Source: Gnetum montanum (Eukaryota; Streptophyta; Gnetopsida; Gnetales; Gnetaceae). From it: DNA of 64,000 bases. Location of the stretch: positions 30,605 to 94,604 of the forward strand of contig MNCI01019056.1 of assembly GCA_015680685.1 (NCBI GenBank), in the 5' to 3' direction. A program made the translations under genes and the position numbers. The stretch's first letter is position 1. Every line of letters starts with the position of its first letter. Below, one piece after another: positions 33,693 to 46,285 of this stretch. The notes beneath the pieces were generated by a model, which was not told the DNA's origin, did not search any database, and saw only the letters and a list, made by a program, of their open reading frames with translations.

Positions 33693-33697
33693 CACTA

Positions 33698-34160
33698 GTT
33701 TTCAAATCCCTCACCCTTCCATGCTAGGGGTAGGCAAGATTTACCTTCCTTCATGTGTTTTCAATATAGAAAGATCTCTACCTCCAACCCACCCCACCCC
33801 CCTAATTAAATCCATCAAATTACCTTTTTTGGCATTCCAAAAGGCATTTTTGAACACCCCCTAACCTTCCCAAGCCCAAATATAAATACCATGTGACATT
33901 TTTCACTTGGGGGATGAAGCTTTGACCACTTATGAGGCATTTTCAGTCCCAAATGTATAAAGTATGTGAAATTTCCCATTGTGGGTTACAATTTTCATAT
34001 TTAAAATGAAGTTTTGCCTTGGGTTCCATGGGGTGAAAGCTACATGAGGAAGATTGGTTATAACATGTAAAATTTTGTGGTGTTTCAAGCATGAACTACC
34101 AAATTTATATAAACATATAAAAAGAATTGGATTCATGATGTATAGATGTGTGCCCAGGGG
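33698..34160 (+). repeat. Second LTR-like family (F2), + strand copy
   Basis: The sequence holds CATTCCAAAAGGCATTTTTG, CCCAAATATAAATACC (a TATA box near 33880), CACTTGGGGGATGAAGCTT and CCCAAATGTATAAAGT. An inverted copy at about 49200-49640 shares these in the same order. The arrangement looks like an LTR or promoter segment unrelated to E1-E6. Its right limit is uncertain. Confidence 0.6.
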
Positions 34161-34960
34161 CATAGGAAGTTGCTTACAGAAGCTTGAAGTCTATTGAAGA
34201 AGGCTTCTTCCAAGATTTGTTTTCTTTCTAGCTCCAAGTTCTTGCAACTTTCCATTGGTTTCTACAAAATTTGCAAAATGGGAATGGGATTGGTGTTGCA
34301 CATTTGGAGTAATGGAAACCATGTTGGGGTCTCTATGCCTAGCATAGTCCCAATTTCTACTACTAAATGAGGTTGCAATGACTGTGATGGATTGTAATGG
34401 TTGGAAATGGAAAATGGTTTTACTACCAATGGTTGTGGAGAAAGATGTCAAGTGCTCGAAATTGTTATATGGGATGCAAAAATGCCAAATTTTGAAACCT
34501 AAAAATGGCATTAACATTGGATATTTATAGTGTTAAAATTTCCATTTTTGGATTTGCCATTGACTACCATTAATTGTTGATAAATTTCTATTAATTGTGG
34601 GTCTACAATGATCACTACTATTAGCAGAGTTGGCTAACTATTATTACTATAGTCTACTCAACATAGTTCACTAAATACTATTAGCATAGTCCACTAACTA
34701 CTACCAAATTAGTTGCCATTTGTGGTAAATCCAAAATGGACTATACCCACAAAGCCCATCCATTTACTATAAATAGCAAATAGGCTTTTATGAGTACACA
34801 AGGGATGCTAAAAATTGGGACAAGCATTGGGAACTACAGAAATTGTGTGATCTGTCAGAAAGTACTATGCCTGATGATGAATACTATTTATGCTAGCCAT
34901 TGTTGACTTGGAATGACTATGCTGGGTATTTTTGGAAAACTAGAAATTCCAACAATCCCA
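34161..34960 (+). repeat. Decayed repeat with short tandem units and TATA box
   Basis: 34610-34725 contains degenerate tandem units built from TATTAGCATAGTCCACTAAC. Soon after comes ACTATAAATAGCAAATAGGC (34779-34798). This again is the layout of repeats ahead of a TATA box. No coding sequence was recognised in 34161-34960. Confidence 0.45.
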
Positions 34961-34974
34961 CCATTGCAGATTAT

Positions 34975-36110
34975 GTTTCCCATTGAGGTGAGGTTTTTTC
35001 TCTATGTTTTCAAGTCATAAGGGATTGATTATTCAGACATTGAGACCATAACATCCATCCACCCATTCCATTAATAATAGGTTCTTTATTTTTTCATAAT
35101 GGTAATATTTTCCAGCATTCAATCTAATAATAAATCTATAATCATTGTGTCTAGATAGAAGAGTGTAGAACCAAGGTGAAATGCAAGGGGTGTGACATTA
35201 AGGGGATTTGTGAATTCTTTTTGGCTACTTTTGTATGTTCTATCATGTTGATAAGGCTATAACCATATCCTTGTAGATCTAACAAAAAATGGGAGTAAGA
35301 GCAACTTTAAATGACACTGAAAAGCTTCTGTGGGATGACACTGAAAAGCTTCTGTGGGTTCCATTGGAAAGACATGTATCCATGCTTGAAGGTTGGTGAC
35401 TTCTTAGAACCAAAAGAAAAACAAAAAATAATAATTGTGCCATAATAACACTCATTCCTTGGACAAAATGCGAAGTGATATTACTCATTACAACTTTAAT
35501 AGTCTTATGGTTGTCTATCGATGGGATGGGATGAAATGATGCACTATAATTCAAAGGTGGTTTGGACTTGGTTTGAATCTTGGAAAGATAGAAACATGGT
35601 TATTTAACCATTAATAACACAAAATGTTTCATTGTAACCATGGTACGACACCTCATGTCCCAATTTTTACGATCCCTTCTATAGTCCATCTCATCTCATT
35701 GTCTAGATGCTCATAACTTGGGGTTTTGTGTAACATAGAGTGATTATCTCAATTCAATGATTTTACCATGTGTGTTTTGTTTCACAAGTATGAATTGCAT
35801 TCAAAACCTATAATGCCTATGGACATTATAGGTGTGGTTACATAAGGGCATCAGAGGCTAGAGCTTACTTTGGGGAGGACCCACTTGTGTAACTTTTGTG
35901 ACTTGTACTTATTTACTATGCACACACCATTTTTCACTTTCCAAAAACTCAAATTGTTTCATCCTATTGTTTCCCTTCTTACAAAATTAATCTATCCCAC
36001 AATCAAGCTTTCAACATCCTTTTTCTTACTCATTTTTGTACTTTTCACATTGACGATTTCACCTTATCCTACTTTTGGTGCCTCAACTTAACCCACTAAA
36101 GTAAAGTAGA
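34975..36110 (+). repeat. Detached noncoding 3' region of an E5-like element
   Basis: It is collinear with E5 41055-42120: ATTGAGGTGAGG, GGGATTGATTATT, CATCCATCCACCCATTCC, GAAGTGATATTACTCATTAC, then the conserved block at 35833-35890 with CTTTGGGGAGGACCCACTTG. No neighbouring gag or LTR of its own was identified, so it is a fragment. Confidence 0.65.
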
Positions 36111-37435
36111 AAGTATTTACTCTCTTCTTGTTTGGATCATCTTTAATTTTGACAGACATGGATATCGTTGTGATAGTATTATCTACAACATCATGAGATA
36201 GACCAAGAACCTTAAAGGAATTGAATGTAAATCATGCTTATCTTCCAAAACACACATGTTAGTATTTATTCAATAAAAAAAATTAACACTATATTATACA
36301 AAATTATCAAATTAAAATTATATATAATAGTAAATTGGAATAGTAGTAGGAAGGATTGTAGAAAATGGGACATGAATTGTCTTACCATAAGCATAATGAA
36401 TTTTGTGTGTAATGCATGGTTAAAGAATGTACTTTTGAAGATTCTATTTATTAAGCCATAGAAATCCTTCATGAAACAATTTTTATCTTGGGTTTCAATA
36501 ATTAATTTGTTAAAGGAATTATTCATTCATAATTTAAAAAGATTATGAGTGTAGGTTATATACTAACAAATAGTTTCAACTTCTAAGGACATCACTCTAC
36601 TTTAAGAAGCATAATAACATATTGTGTCTATCTTTTTACTTTGAATTTCTCGAGTAGAAAAAGTTATGAATTTCTTCTATTCATTTTTAATATTTATTTA
36701 CTAGACCACTTGGAACTTTATAGCTTAGCATTGCCCACTAGAATTGAACCCATGACTTGGAGCTTTCAAATCAGAGTCTTAACACTAGGCTAACACATCA
36801 TTGTTCACAAATTATAATTTTGATCTTATGCATATTAACTTTTAATCTTGAATAATCATAAAATCTATTAAGAGTATTAAGAATTTGTTGTAACCCTTTC
36901 ATTGAATTTAAAATTAAGACAATATAAGAATAAAGTAAGAGTCTGATATAACTATTTTCAATTGTAATAATAAATTGACCTAGTATTTTATAAATATACT
37001 ATTCAATTTTATCAATAGAATGCTTAAATAAAGTACAATAAAGAGGAGATCCTTATTTTACACCAAAAAAACTATTAAATAAAATTATTTCTTAGTCATT
37101 TGTAAATTAAAAGCATACCTCTTTGTAAAATTTTTGGAAGGTAGATAATAGTATGTTGGATACTTCTAAATCTTCCAAGTGCCTCCATAACTTACCTTGA
37201 ACTCTTGAATCAGATACCATAGAAAAATGTACAAAGTAGATAAATGCTTTTTTGTATGAACTACTTGCTCTCTTGGTAAAATAATTTAATGTGATGATAT
37301 CGTCTCTAGTAGTCTCAATCCATATTCCAACCATAGATTCTAGAGTAGTGAAAGAAACCTTGGCAAAAATAATGTTGATTACAATAAAATTATTTAGAAT
37401 ATTTTTTGTATGCATTTAAAACAAACATAACTGCT
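36111..37435. other. AT-rich stretch without genes, containing a SINE
   Basis: No coding region was recognised on either strand. The short open frames are AT-biased and lack domain similarity. A tRNA-derived SINE lies at 36695-36800. Confidence 0.4.
36695..36800 (-). repeat. tRNA-derived SINE, copy 1
   Basis: On the minus strand it reads TTAGCCTAGTGTTAAGACTC (box A-like) and, about 25 bp on, CATGGGTTCAATTCTAGTGG (box B-like; consensus GGTTCGANTCC). Next comes CAATGCTAAGCTATAAAGTT. The copy at 60130-60250 shares GCTCCAAGTCATGG and CAATGTTGAGTTATATAAAG. A tRNA gene is excluded because there is no acceptor-stem pairing or anticodon arm. Confidence 0.6.
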
Positions 37436-38308
37436 TGATGAGTCATGTTTTCCTTGACTCCAATATAGGGGCCAGGATGTTGGGTATTTGATATTGGGGC
37501 ACAACCTCTAATGCTGGGCATCCGATATCGCTCCTTTTGTGCTAACCTATAAATACCACACTTGGGTGCATGGTTGGGACATAGTTAGTTGATTGTTTTT
37601 AGATAGCTTCTTTTATAGATTTTTGATTCCAAGTTCTATTGTCTTTCAATGCATACCTGCAGTGTGATGTCAAGTGATTATACGACATCCTTATTTGAGT
37701 GTGACATACTTGGACACATTACATGACTAGCAATAAAGATCAAGATTACTGTCGTCATTGTAGCATCCACTTAGATTTATTATTACTTTAATTATTAAAT
37801 TTTCTACTATTTTCCTTAGTTAATTTTTTCATTTAATACTCTTTATTATTTCTATCATTAAGTGAAATGAATATACAACTAATTGCAAGTACTTAAGTGT
37901 AATTACTTAGTAGCCTAGTAGTGTATCATTTGGTACACTTAGTGACATATGCTTGGTATTTCTAACAATAGTTATACAAAGTCCAAGGCATGTATAGATT
38001 ACCAAGAATAAATACACATTTCACATAGGCTAGTTTAGATTTTACTTTTCACTATTAATTAGCTTAATTAATCAATCTCTTTATCATCATTAGGAATAGC
38101 TTAGGGCCAGATAACATCAATTATCATATGCATCACCTTAGACTAAATCATATATGATAGCGCTACCACTAGTCCAAGTGGGAAGATAGCGAACTGTGAC
38201 CAAGGCATAACATTCTAGATGCATAACTAGTCCCATATACAAAATTTGATCGAATTGTGCATGAACACTTGTGATTCATATGGTTGGGCATAAGGGTACC
38301 TTGCTACT
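37436..38308 (+). repeat. E5 5' LTR
   Basis: It starts TGATGAGTCATG. The U3 has GATATTGGGGC and GGGCATCCGATATCGC (37488-37531), then TATAAATA at 37548-37555. It reaches GTACCTTGCTACT and is joined at once to GTAGGGATGGTGCTAG. Relative to E6 about 20 bp, including CATCA and most of the PBS, are missing. Confidence 0.83.
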
Positions 38309-38421
38309 GTAGGGATGGTGCTAGTTATTTAGAATAGCTATATTATACACGATCACTATAAATGCATTAATGATATATATTTCAAAAAATATCAAATTAC
38401 ACACACCATAAACCAATGAAA

Positions 38422-40850
38422 ATGTCTCTTTCACAAGGAAGTGATAATGCATTGTATAGTGAAGACATCCGTTAGAGAATTAATGAGATATATGCTGAAT
38501 AAAATTGGAGTGACCAACCTTATGCAGGGGTTTCATATGTTCATGATCATCCTAACAACACTCAAGGACTACATTCACCTAAGGTAGAAAACCCTAAAGG
38601 AGGTGAAGTAAGTCCTAGACTAGGGGAGGCCTCAAGGATTAGGACCTTCTCAAAACCTAGAAAAGATAAATCAAGGGACCCTAGGAAACACTATAGAAGC
38701 CATGAAAATCCAAATAGTTCCTCATCTCCCTCTTCCTCTTCAACATCTAGCTCTAATGAAGATGGATGTAGATATAGAGACTAAGCTCATCATTGGCATC
38801 AAAGTAAAAATAAAAATATGAAGCAAAACCATAGGGAAAATCAAAGATGTCAAAATGAACATAGGAAAAATCTTCAAAATCAAATGAATAGAAATTTTCA
38901 TCACAACATGTCTGATGATGATGAATCCTTGTTGGCCACTAAAATCCTAACATAGATCATAGAGGTGGTTAAGATATCCCACAGGCATCATAAGGAAAGT
39001 CACCTACTTAGGCTTGATATAAAAAATATTCCTAAATTTGTGGGAGGCTATGATTCAGATCCACAAATCATGTACAAGTCTTCTAAGATGCCTATGCCTT
39101 CTAAAACATTGAAGGTGGATGGAAAAAGCTTAAGCTCTTTCTTAGCACATTGTTTAATAGAGCCAAAATGTAATATAAATTGTTGAAACCAAATTCAATC
39201 CAATGGTGGTCCATAATGTTGGAACTCTTCAAAAAGAAATACCAAACCTATGCAAGGGTGTCCAACCTAAGGAGACAGGTCCAAGGATGGAGACAAGAAC
39301 AATGTGAACCCTTTGACATGGCCTTAGATAAATATTATTCTTTACTGAATAGATGGCCATATCATGGTTTCTCTAAGGAAAAGTAACTTTTCTACATTAT
39401 ATATGGGCTTCATAATGAAACAAGGGAGAACCTTGGGATGTATGCTCTACGTCAATTATATGAGCTACAAACCCATTAGATCCAAGAGCTAATCAAGTGT
39501 GTGACAAAAGGAGAGCTATGAAAATGGGAGAATGTTGAGAAATATCACTGGGATCTAACTCTTCAAAAGAAGAAGGTCCATATTTATGGTAAGGAGAAAG
39601 AGGTCACTCTCAATAAGGTGATTTTGCAATGAACCTTATCTATTGATGAACTTGAAGCAAAGTTTGATAGGATATTAGAGTGGATATATGAAGAATTAAA
39701 ACTTTCATAGAAACTATAGAGGCAAACATAACACAAAACAAACCAAGTGATCACAATAAATAGAGTAAGAAATATCAAGAAATAGGTAGGAACACTTGTT
39801 GGCAAACAAGGGAAATGGCTGAAGAAAAAGAGGCTATAGACTCAACCACGGATGAAGATGACAAATGTGACATTTGCATATATGACCAACTAAAGATCCA
39901 TTGCCTAGTCATGTTACATGTACATGAGTATTAGGCTTTTTCATTAAATCCCAAATTAGTACAAAAGCACATGAATAAGAAATTTTCTTTTCCACACAAT
40001 AATTATAGATAGTCCCACAACCAATCATACTATCCTATTGGGACTTATTACTAGCCTCACACTTTCATCAACCATAGTGGAAAAACCCACAGTCATGGGG
40101 GAGGCCATCACCAAACTACTAGCCAAAATTATATGGATATTATGTTCAATATCCTATTTTTCCAACTAGTTCTACATCCTCTACTTCAAATTGCTACTAT
40201 GACTCTTCTTAGTACCATCAATCCATGACATCCCTTGAAGGATCACCACCTCACACCTCTTACCATCCATCTTATCCATGATATTCTCATACAACATCTC
40301 ATCACATGCCACCACTAGCAACACAGGAAGGTTTAGCACCACAACATCACCAAACGAATGCCACTTGTGTTGCGAATGTACATAGACATGTTGATACCAA
40401 TAGGTTTCCATCGCAAACTCAAAAATGTTCTTTCTTTAGGAAAGCTCCTATGTGAAAACATAACACTCATGGACCTACCATATCATCTAAACCAACACAA
40501 TGTCAATCTAGAGTAATGCCTTCCCTTTCACAACCAATGTCCTTTGCACCTACGCAAGGGCCACCATCCATTATTACTCCAACACCCAAAAGAAGCAATG
40601 AATCTAGCATTATGGAGAGACCAACAAATCCATGCATACCAAATCATGATTAAGGGTGCAATTATGGGCCAGACATCTGCAATGTTAAAACCACTCATAC
40701 TCTAGCCCACGATACATTTAACAACCAAGTGTGTGAGCAACAACTTGTCTACACAAGCACCACTAAACCAAGGGATACCCAATGGCTCAAAAGTAAAAGG
40801 TTAATAATGCTTTATACATGCATGAATCCTAAATGTTTGCTTATTAATTC
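38422..40850 (+). pseudogene. E5 gag
   Basis: The ATG at 38422 begins MSLSQGSDNALYSEDI, matching the intact E6 start (MSLRLDDNNATLSEEV). Later text matches too: ISHRHHKESHLLRLDIKNIP and GGYDSDPQ against ISHRHRKESCVPRLDLNNFP and GGYDLDLHQ. The capsid core at 39200-39400 (WSIMLELFKKKYQTYARVSN), a basic linker, the cysteine cluster CDICIYDQ near 39870 and a Pro/Gln/Tyr-rich tail follow. Many in-frame stops show it is dead. Confidence 0.8.
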
Positions 40851-42759
40851 TTGCCACAATCAAATGCTTAGTTGTGGGGTAAACCCCCTCATCTAACATT
40901 CAAAATTAATAGGTGTTTTTCATATTTTTGTTTTACAATCTTTTATTATTTTCTTATATCTTGATATAAACTTTTCCTATCCTTTTCAAACTTTTTTCAC
41001 ATTTTGTTTTCATCTCCTTTGTCAATAATCTTGCTTGTGAATAAAAAAATCATGTAGTCCATTGAGGTTAGGCTTTCTCTATGTTGTCAAGTCATGAGGG
41101 ATTGATTATTTGGATAGTGGGGCCACATCATCCATCTATCCATTCTGTTAATAAGAGGTTCTTACCCTAGTTATAATGATATTATTTTCCATCACCAAAT
41201 CTATGAATAAACTCATAATCATGGTGCCTAGATAGAAAAGTGAAGAACCAAGTTGAAATGTAAAGGGTGTGACATCAAGGAGATTTGTGGATTCTCTTTG
41301 ATCACTTCTATATGTTTTATCGTGTTGCTAAGGTTGTAATTATATCCTTGTAAATCTAAAAAAAATGGGAGTAAGAGTAAAATAAAAGGACACTAAATAA
41401 ATTTATGAGTGTCCCTCTAGAAAGACATGTACCCATGCCTAAAAGTTGGTAGCTTCTTAGAATAGTTTCATAAAAAAAAATGCATGTGCCATGAAGTAAC
41501 TCCTCCCATGGACAAAACAAAGTGATGCTACTCCTTACAACTATGGTAGTCTTATGATTGTCAAACAAAGTGATGAAACAATGCGATGTCATTGGAATGT
41601 GGTTTGGACATGGTTTAAATCTTGGGTAGAAGGGCTATGATTATTTAACCATTAATAACACAAAAGGATTCATTATGCCTATAGTAAGGCACCTCATGTC
41701 TCAATTCCTATAATCCCTTCTAAAATCCATCTCATCTCATTGTTCATATGATCCTAACTTGTGGTTTTGTGTAATATAGAGTCATTTTCTCAAATTGGTG
41801 GTTTTAACATGTCTTTTTTGTTTCACAGGTACGTGTTGCATTTAACCCCTTTAGTGCCTATAGACATTTTTATCTGTGGTTATACAAGGGCATTATGGGC
41901 TAAAGCCTACTTTGGGGAGGACCCACTTGTGTAAGTATTGTGACTTATACTTGTTTAACACAACCACATCATTTTTCACCTTCCAAGTGCATAAATGTTA
42001 AATTTATTGCTTTCCCTTATCATATAATTAATTTTTTCCATACCATAGTTCTAATACCCTTTTCTTTTTGCATCTTGCAAAAAATTTAATGTTGACAAGT
42101 CCATCTTCTAACACTTCTGGTGCCTAAATATGATTTCCTACTTTTCCCAGAACTATGGACCTAACCTTAAACCTTCCAACCAATCATAGAGCTTTATTTT
42201 CCATTCTGAGTGCCCTTATAATATAGAGATTTGAGCATCCCAATATTCACTACCTGATATTGGGTCAATAAAACTTATATATATGAGCCCTATAGTGCCT
42301 TAAAATCCATTCTCATTATTTGTAGCTAGGGGAGTTTTTGAAATTTTCTCTCACAAATAAGAGCTCTATGCAATCAACTTTCACTTACAATATTTTGCTC
42401 CATATCACCTTGATATTCATATTGTTTGAACCTATTTGGACCTCGAGTGTTTAATTTAGTCAAGTGAGGGTGCTTGCATAGAAAACTTGTATTGATTTTT
42501 CAAAATTTGCTATCTCCTAGAAGGTATTACAAGGATAGGAATGTTAAAAAACCTTAAGTATTTTAATGAAAAATCAATCATATTAATGCTAGAAAATTTA
42601 ATTCTTTCATCAACAGGATCATAATCATCATGATAAGCCATACATAAATAAAAAGAACCTAATTACGAAGGGTCATAAGAGAAGAATATCTCTTTTTTGG
42701 CATTTTTTTGAAAATTTTTCTAACTTTGCAATCATATGAGCTAAAGAACTTAATGGAAC
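40851..42759 (+). other. E5 noncoding region after gag
   Basis: Near 40865 TTAGTTGTGGGGTAAAC and a T-rich stretch correspond to the pol tail and following sequence of E2 (15300-15560), so gag joins the end of pol. 41055-42120 is collinear with 34975-36110 and holds the conserved block at 41881-41930. No gene is seen. Confidence 0.6.
42225..42300 (+). promoter_or_regulatory. Possible internal promoter in E5
   Basis: CTACCTGATATTGGGTCAAT is followed by a TTATATATATGAGCCC TATA-like run. The E5 LTR has TTTGATATTGGGGCA ahead of its own TATA box. The resemblance is short. The position matches the internal promoter-like site of E4, ahead of the extra ORF. Confidence 0.35.
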
Positions 42760-43563
42760 TTATCAGTGGCAAGGTACCCCTACACTCAACCATACAAATA
42801 CAAGCGTTTCACATGTGATCCGGTTAAACTCCAAGGACTAAGTGCTTATGCGCCTTATGGAACACTTAAGGTTAATCAATTGTTGTCTTCCCAGACTTAC
42901 TTGTATTGTCACGGTTGTATGGTTAAGTAAGTTTGAGGTATATGATTTTTATGTCTTTTATCTTTTTATCGCTTATGCTAAGAGAGGAAAGGATGAAGGA
43001 ACTAAGTAACCAACTTTCATTAACTAAGTACTAATCACCCTAGCATTAGTATCCATTCCCACTTACCGTACACACCCTGAACTAGTGCAATGCTACTGGG
43101 ATTACCAAACGCTATTCGTTACTAGGTTACCAAGCATAGAACACATGCTCGAAGTAGTCGTACTAAATGTACTTAACTAGGAGAGTTGAGTGTTGAGAAA
43201 TATTAATTATCTAAGAAAGAAATTAAGCATTTAATATTAATTAAGTTTCTATTTAGCTTAGTCCATGTACTACAAGATTTATCAAAAAGTTCATCTTTAT
43301 TTCCGTACACAAATGTGTGCTCAGGTACAATTTGCTCGAATAAAGATCCGTTCACTTTGAGACTCGTACTGCAAGCACATGGAAATTATTCTATCTCTGG
43401 AATGGTAAAACTACCAAAGTTTCACTAAGGGTCTAGATCTAGATGGGAAAATAAGGGAAAGCCACCTCTTATTTATAGAACTAGCGACGGGCTACGATAT
43501 TGCATACACGATATCGTAGGGGCTGACATGATATCGTAGCCCATGCAATATCATGTCCCATCA
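42760..43563 (-). repeat. Solo LTR of the E3/E6 family
   Basis: This 804-bp LTR has decayed ends TTATCAG and CCCATCA, flanked on both sides by GGAAC (42755-42759 and 43564-43568). It shows the E3 pattern throughout (GTGGCAAGGTACCCCTACAC at the left; cacctcttatttatag and GATATCG repeats, 43494-43555, at the right). With no internal region and a perfect target duplication, it is a solo LTR left by recombination between the two LTRs of one insertion. Confidence 0.88.
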
Positions 43564-43647
43564 GGAACTAAGGTCATGAGTAAGGTAAAAACCTATTAAT
43601 GATAAATAAAAATACTTTAGTAACATCTGACCCTTGATTGATTACAA

Positions 43648-46285
43648 ATGGCTCCAAAAAGAGGAGGACAAGAAGGACTTATGCAAGGTGTAGCCAAATG
43701 CCCAAGAGGTGGCAGAGGCCAACAAGGAGAGTAAGTTGACCATGAGGAGCAAGAGGCCCAATCATTTAGCATTCATCAAGAGGCTCCTGCTATAGGGTAG
43801 TCGATCGAAAGAGAGACTATGGACCCCCCAGGTCCAGTGTAAGGACAACACCTCACATTGTCCCCAGAATGCCTTGAAGCTAGTCAAGAGAAATCCATGT
43901 TGACCATGGTCATCATGGAAATGAACTTTAGTCCATTTATGGCATTTGCTCTAGAGGTAGTTCGAACACAACTCTAGGTGTTACTATTATGGTGCATCCT
44001 TTTAGAAAGTAGGGAATGGTACCTTGGTAAGATGTACCAATTTTAGCATAACAAAGAAAAAGGCACCACAATTACCATTGGCAAAGTTATTGTTTCATTT
44101 TTAGTCAAAGAAATTGCGAAGGCTCTATATCTACCAAATGTGGGGACCAAGCTAGTGCATTTGTCCATGAGGTCCAATCCCAAAACGAGAAAGTTGTGGC
44201 TAAAGTGGATGTACAATAAGGACAATAAGAAATATAATGAGTTAACTTTAGAAGAGAGGACCTATTTTAAGATAGACACATATTGTCTCTTCCCAGCCAA
44301 TGGGCTTAATAGAATCTCAACATACATGGCCAAGGGAAGTACAATATTAATGGAAAAATACATTGTCAATCTTTTCTAATTATACTACAATGATATTTAG
44401 AGGTATTTTGAAGAAAAGAATGTAGGAAAGCCAACACTTTCATTTCCTTGCTTAATTAGAAAGTTGTGTAAGCATGCTAGTATCCTAGGATACACAAATG
44501 ACATTCCTAGGAGTGCTTAAAATGATTTCTTTATTGAGTTGCTCAAACTTGTAGCACCAAGAAAAGACCTTGGTAAGGAACAAGAACTAGAGAAGGAAAC
44601 AAAACTAGAAAAAGAAACAAAGTAAGAGCTTAAGCAGCAACGTAAGCCACAAGTTCCACCACCACCACCAAAGGACTACCAACTTGCAATGAGACATTTG
44701 CAAAGAATTGTTGAAACTGTTAGTTAGGAAAAGAGGGATGAGTCAAACCTCTTTTAAGTTATTAATGATGCTATGCAGCCCACTGTTTCTACTAATCCAA
44801 CAAGAGGGTAGATTTCATTACAATCAAGAGAAGAATCCCAATGGTCAAGACAAATCTCTAGTAATGTTGCATTTTTTAGGTGATTCTCAAAATAGGAGAA
44901 GGTGCCATAGTAGTGGTCATGTAGCATCAAGATGCAACAAGTGTAGAAAAGGTGATAACAGATCACATCAAAGAATATTTTGATGTGCCTTTTGTGCTAC
45001 CAATGGACTTAACTAGGACCAGAGATGCCCAAATGCTAACCAAGACTTCAATGACTTTTGCAATCCATGAGGATGTTCTTGATAAATTGTTGTAGATTGG
45101 ACAAGTAATGAAAATCCTTTTTGACATCCCTACTGATGTCACTGTAGTGTAATCAAACCTCATTATCACAAAAGGAAATTTGGCCATGATGAAGATGAGG
45201 GTGGAACATGTAGAAACAAAAGTGCAATGACTGCAACAAGAGCTAGACACCTTGAAAGCTAAAACATGGGATCCTACCTAGTTTGTTGTACCTGACTAGT
45301 TGGATCAATTCCAAATGGAGTAGCTAAAGAAATTGATCAAAAAGAACAAAGCTATTGAGCAAGATAAGGAGAAGGTGGTTTCGAATGCCTTAAATGCTGA
45401 AGCTCAGGCATATGCACATAAGAAGTCACTAACTGCCACACAAGAAGAAAATAAACAACTTGGTATAGATAACATAAGGTTGATCATTGTAGAAAAAAAG
45501 AATAACATATTTGAGGAAATTTTTCACTAGTTAAGAGAAAAACTAGTGAGGGTCACCTAAGATATTAGTAGATTGGAAAAAGAGAACTGAATTGTCTCAG
45601 TGATAAGTGTGTGGCAAAATGAGGCTAAAAAACATGAGAAGCTAAAAGAACACTTTCAAACCAAGTTGGCATGTATAAGAAAATTTATGAAAAGGAAATC
45701 CAAATAGAAAAAGGCCACTTTAGATCAATGTCAACACAAAATCTTGATTAGTAGCCTATCCTAGATAGTTATAAAAGTAAAGAATAAAGACTTGTAGATT
45801 GAAGAGTTAAAGGAATACATGGGATTGGCTAACCTTTGATATGCCAACCTTGCCATGTTAATAGCAGGTTAGCCTAGAAATGAACTAGAGTAGCAAGTAA
45901 TAGCCACCAATGCAATATATGAAAATTTATTTATTGACAAAAAATGCTTTATAGAAATTCTAGGTAGCAAATTCAGAATTGGAGGTGATTAAAGCCTATT
46001 GTCATGGACAAAAAGATGTAGCCTCAAACCTAGCTAGGAGATTAACATATCATAATAAATTGAAGGAAAAGTCTAAGGTATTTAATAACGAATGATAGTA
46101 GTTTGCATCCTGGTACATGAAGGCCAACAAAATCTTTCCACAGCTACCATGCCCATGGGATGTACTCGCTTCAGCACACATTAATTCAGCAACTTGGATG
46201 GTACATGAACTAAGGATGAAGGAAGAAAAATTGTAGGCACTCTTAAGGCACTACAAATTCCAAAAGCCTAGTGACAAAGGGAAGT
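43648..46285 (+). pseudogene. E5 extra ORF: helical domain plus coiled coil (degenerate)
   Basis: The ATG at 43648 begins MAPKRGGQEGLMQG. The best-preserved part, 44140-44379, reads KLVHLSMRSNPKTRKLWLKW and LTLEERTYFKIDTYCLFP, preceded by VKEIAKALYLPN. A Pro run (VPPPPPKDY) at about 44657-44683 is followed by a long Lys/Glu-rich part predicted as coiled coil by eye (45333-45530: AYAHKKSLTATQEENKQLG). The E4 minus-strand segment 18560-20975 has the same order of parts. The shape loosely recalls plant retrotransposon ORFs with a helical domain before the 3' LTR, but no family is firmly recognised. About 20 stops. Confidence 0.62.

Noticed and set aside
36720-36800. Possible tRNA gene
   Set aside because: Box A and box B-like motifs are present but there is no acceptor-stem pairing or anticodon arm, and homologous copies exist at 60 kb. 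A SINE explains it better.
36690-37435. LINE-type reverse transcriptase suggested by AT-rich frames (for example 37107-37415, minus)
   Set aside because: The 102-codon frame has a few LINE-like phrases but no catalytic box could be read; the evidence is too thin.
43648-46285. Envelope gene making E5 a retrovirus-like element
   Set aside because: No signal peptide, membrane anchor or furin-like site is visible. The protein looks helical and coiled-coil, so the env label is not supported.
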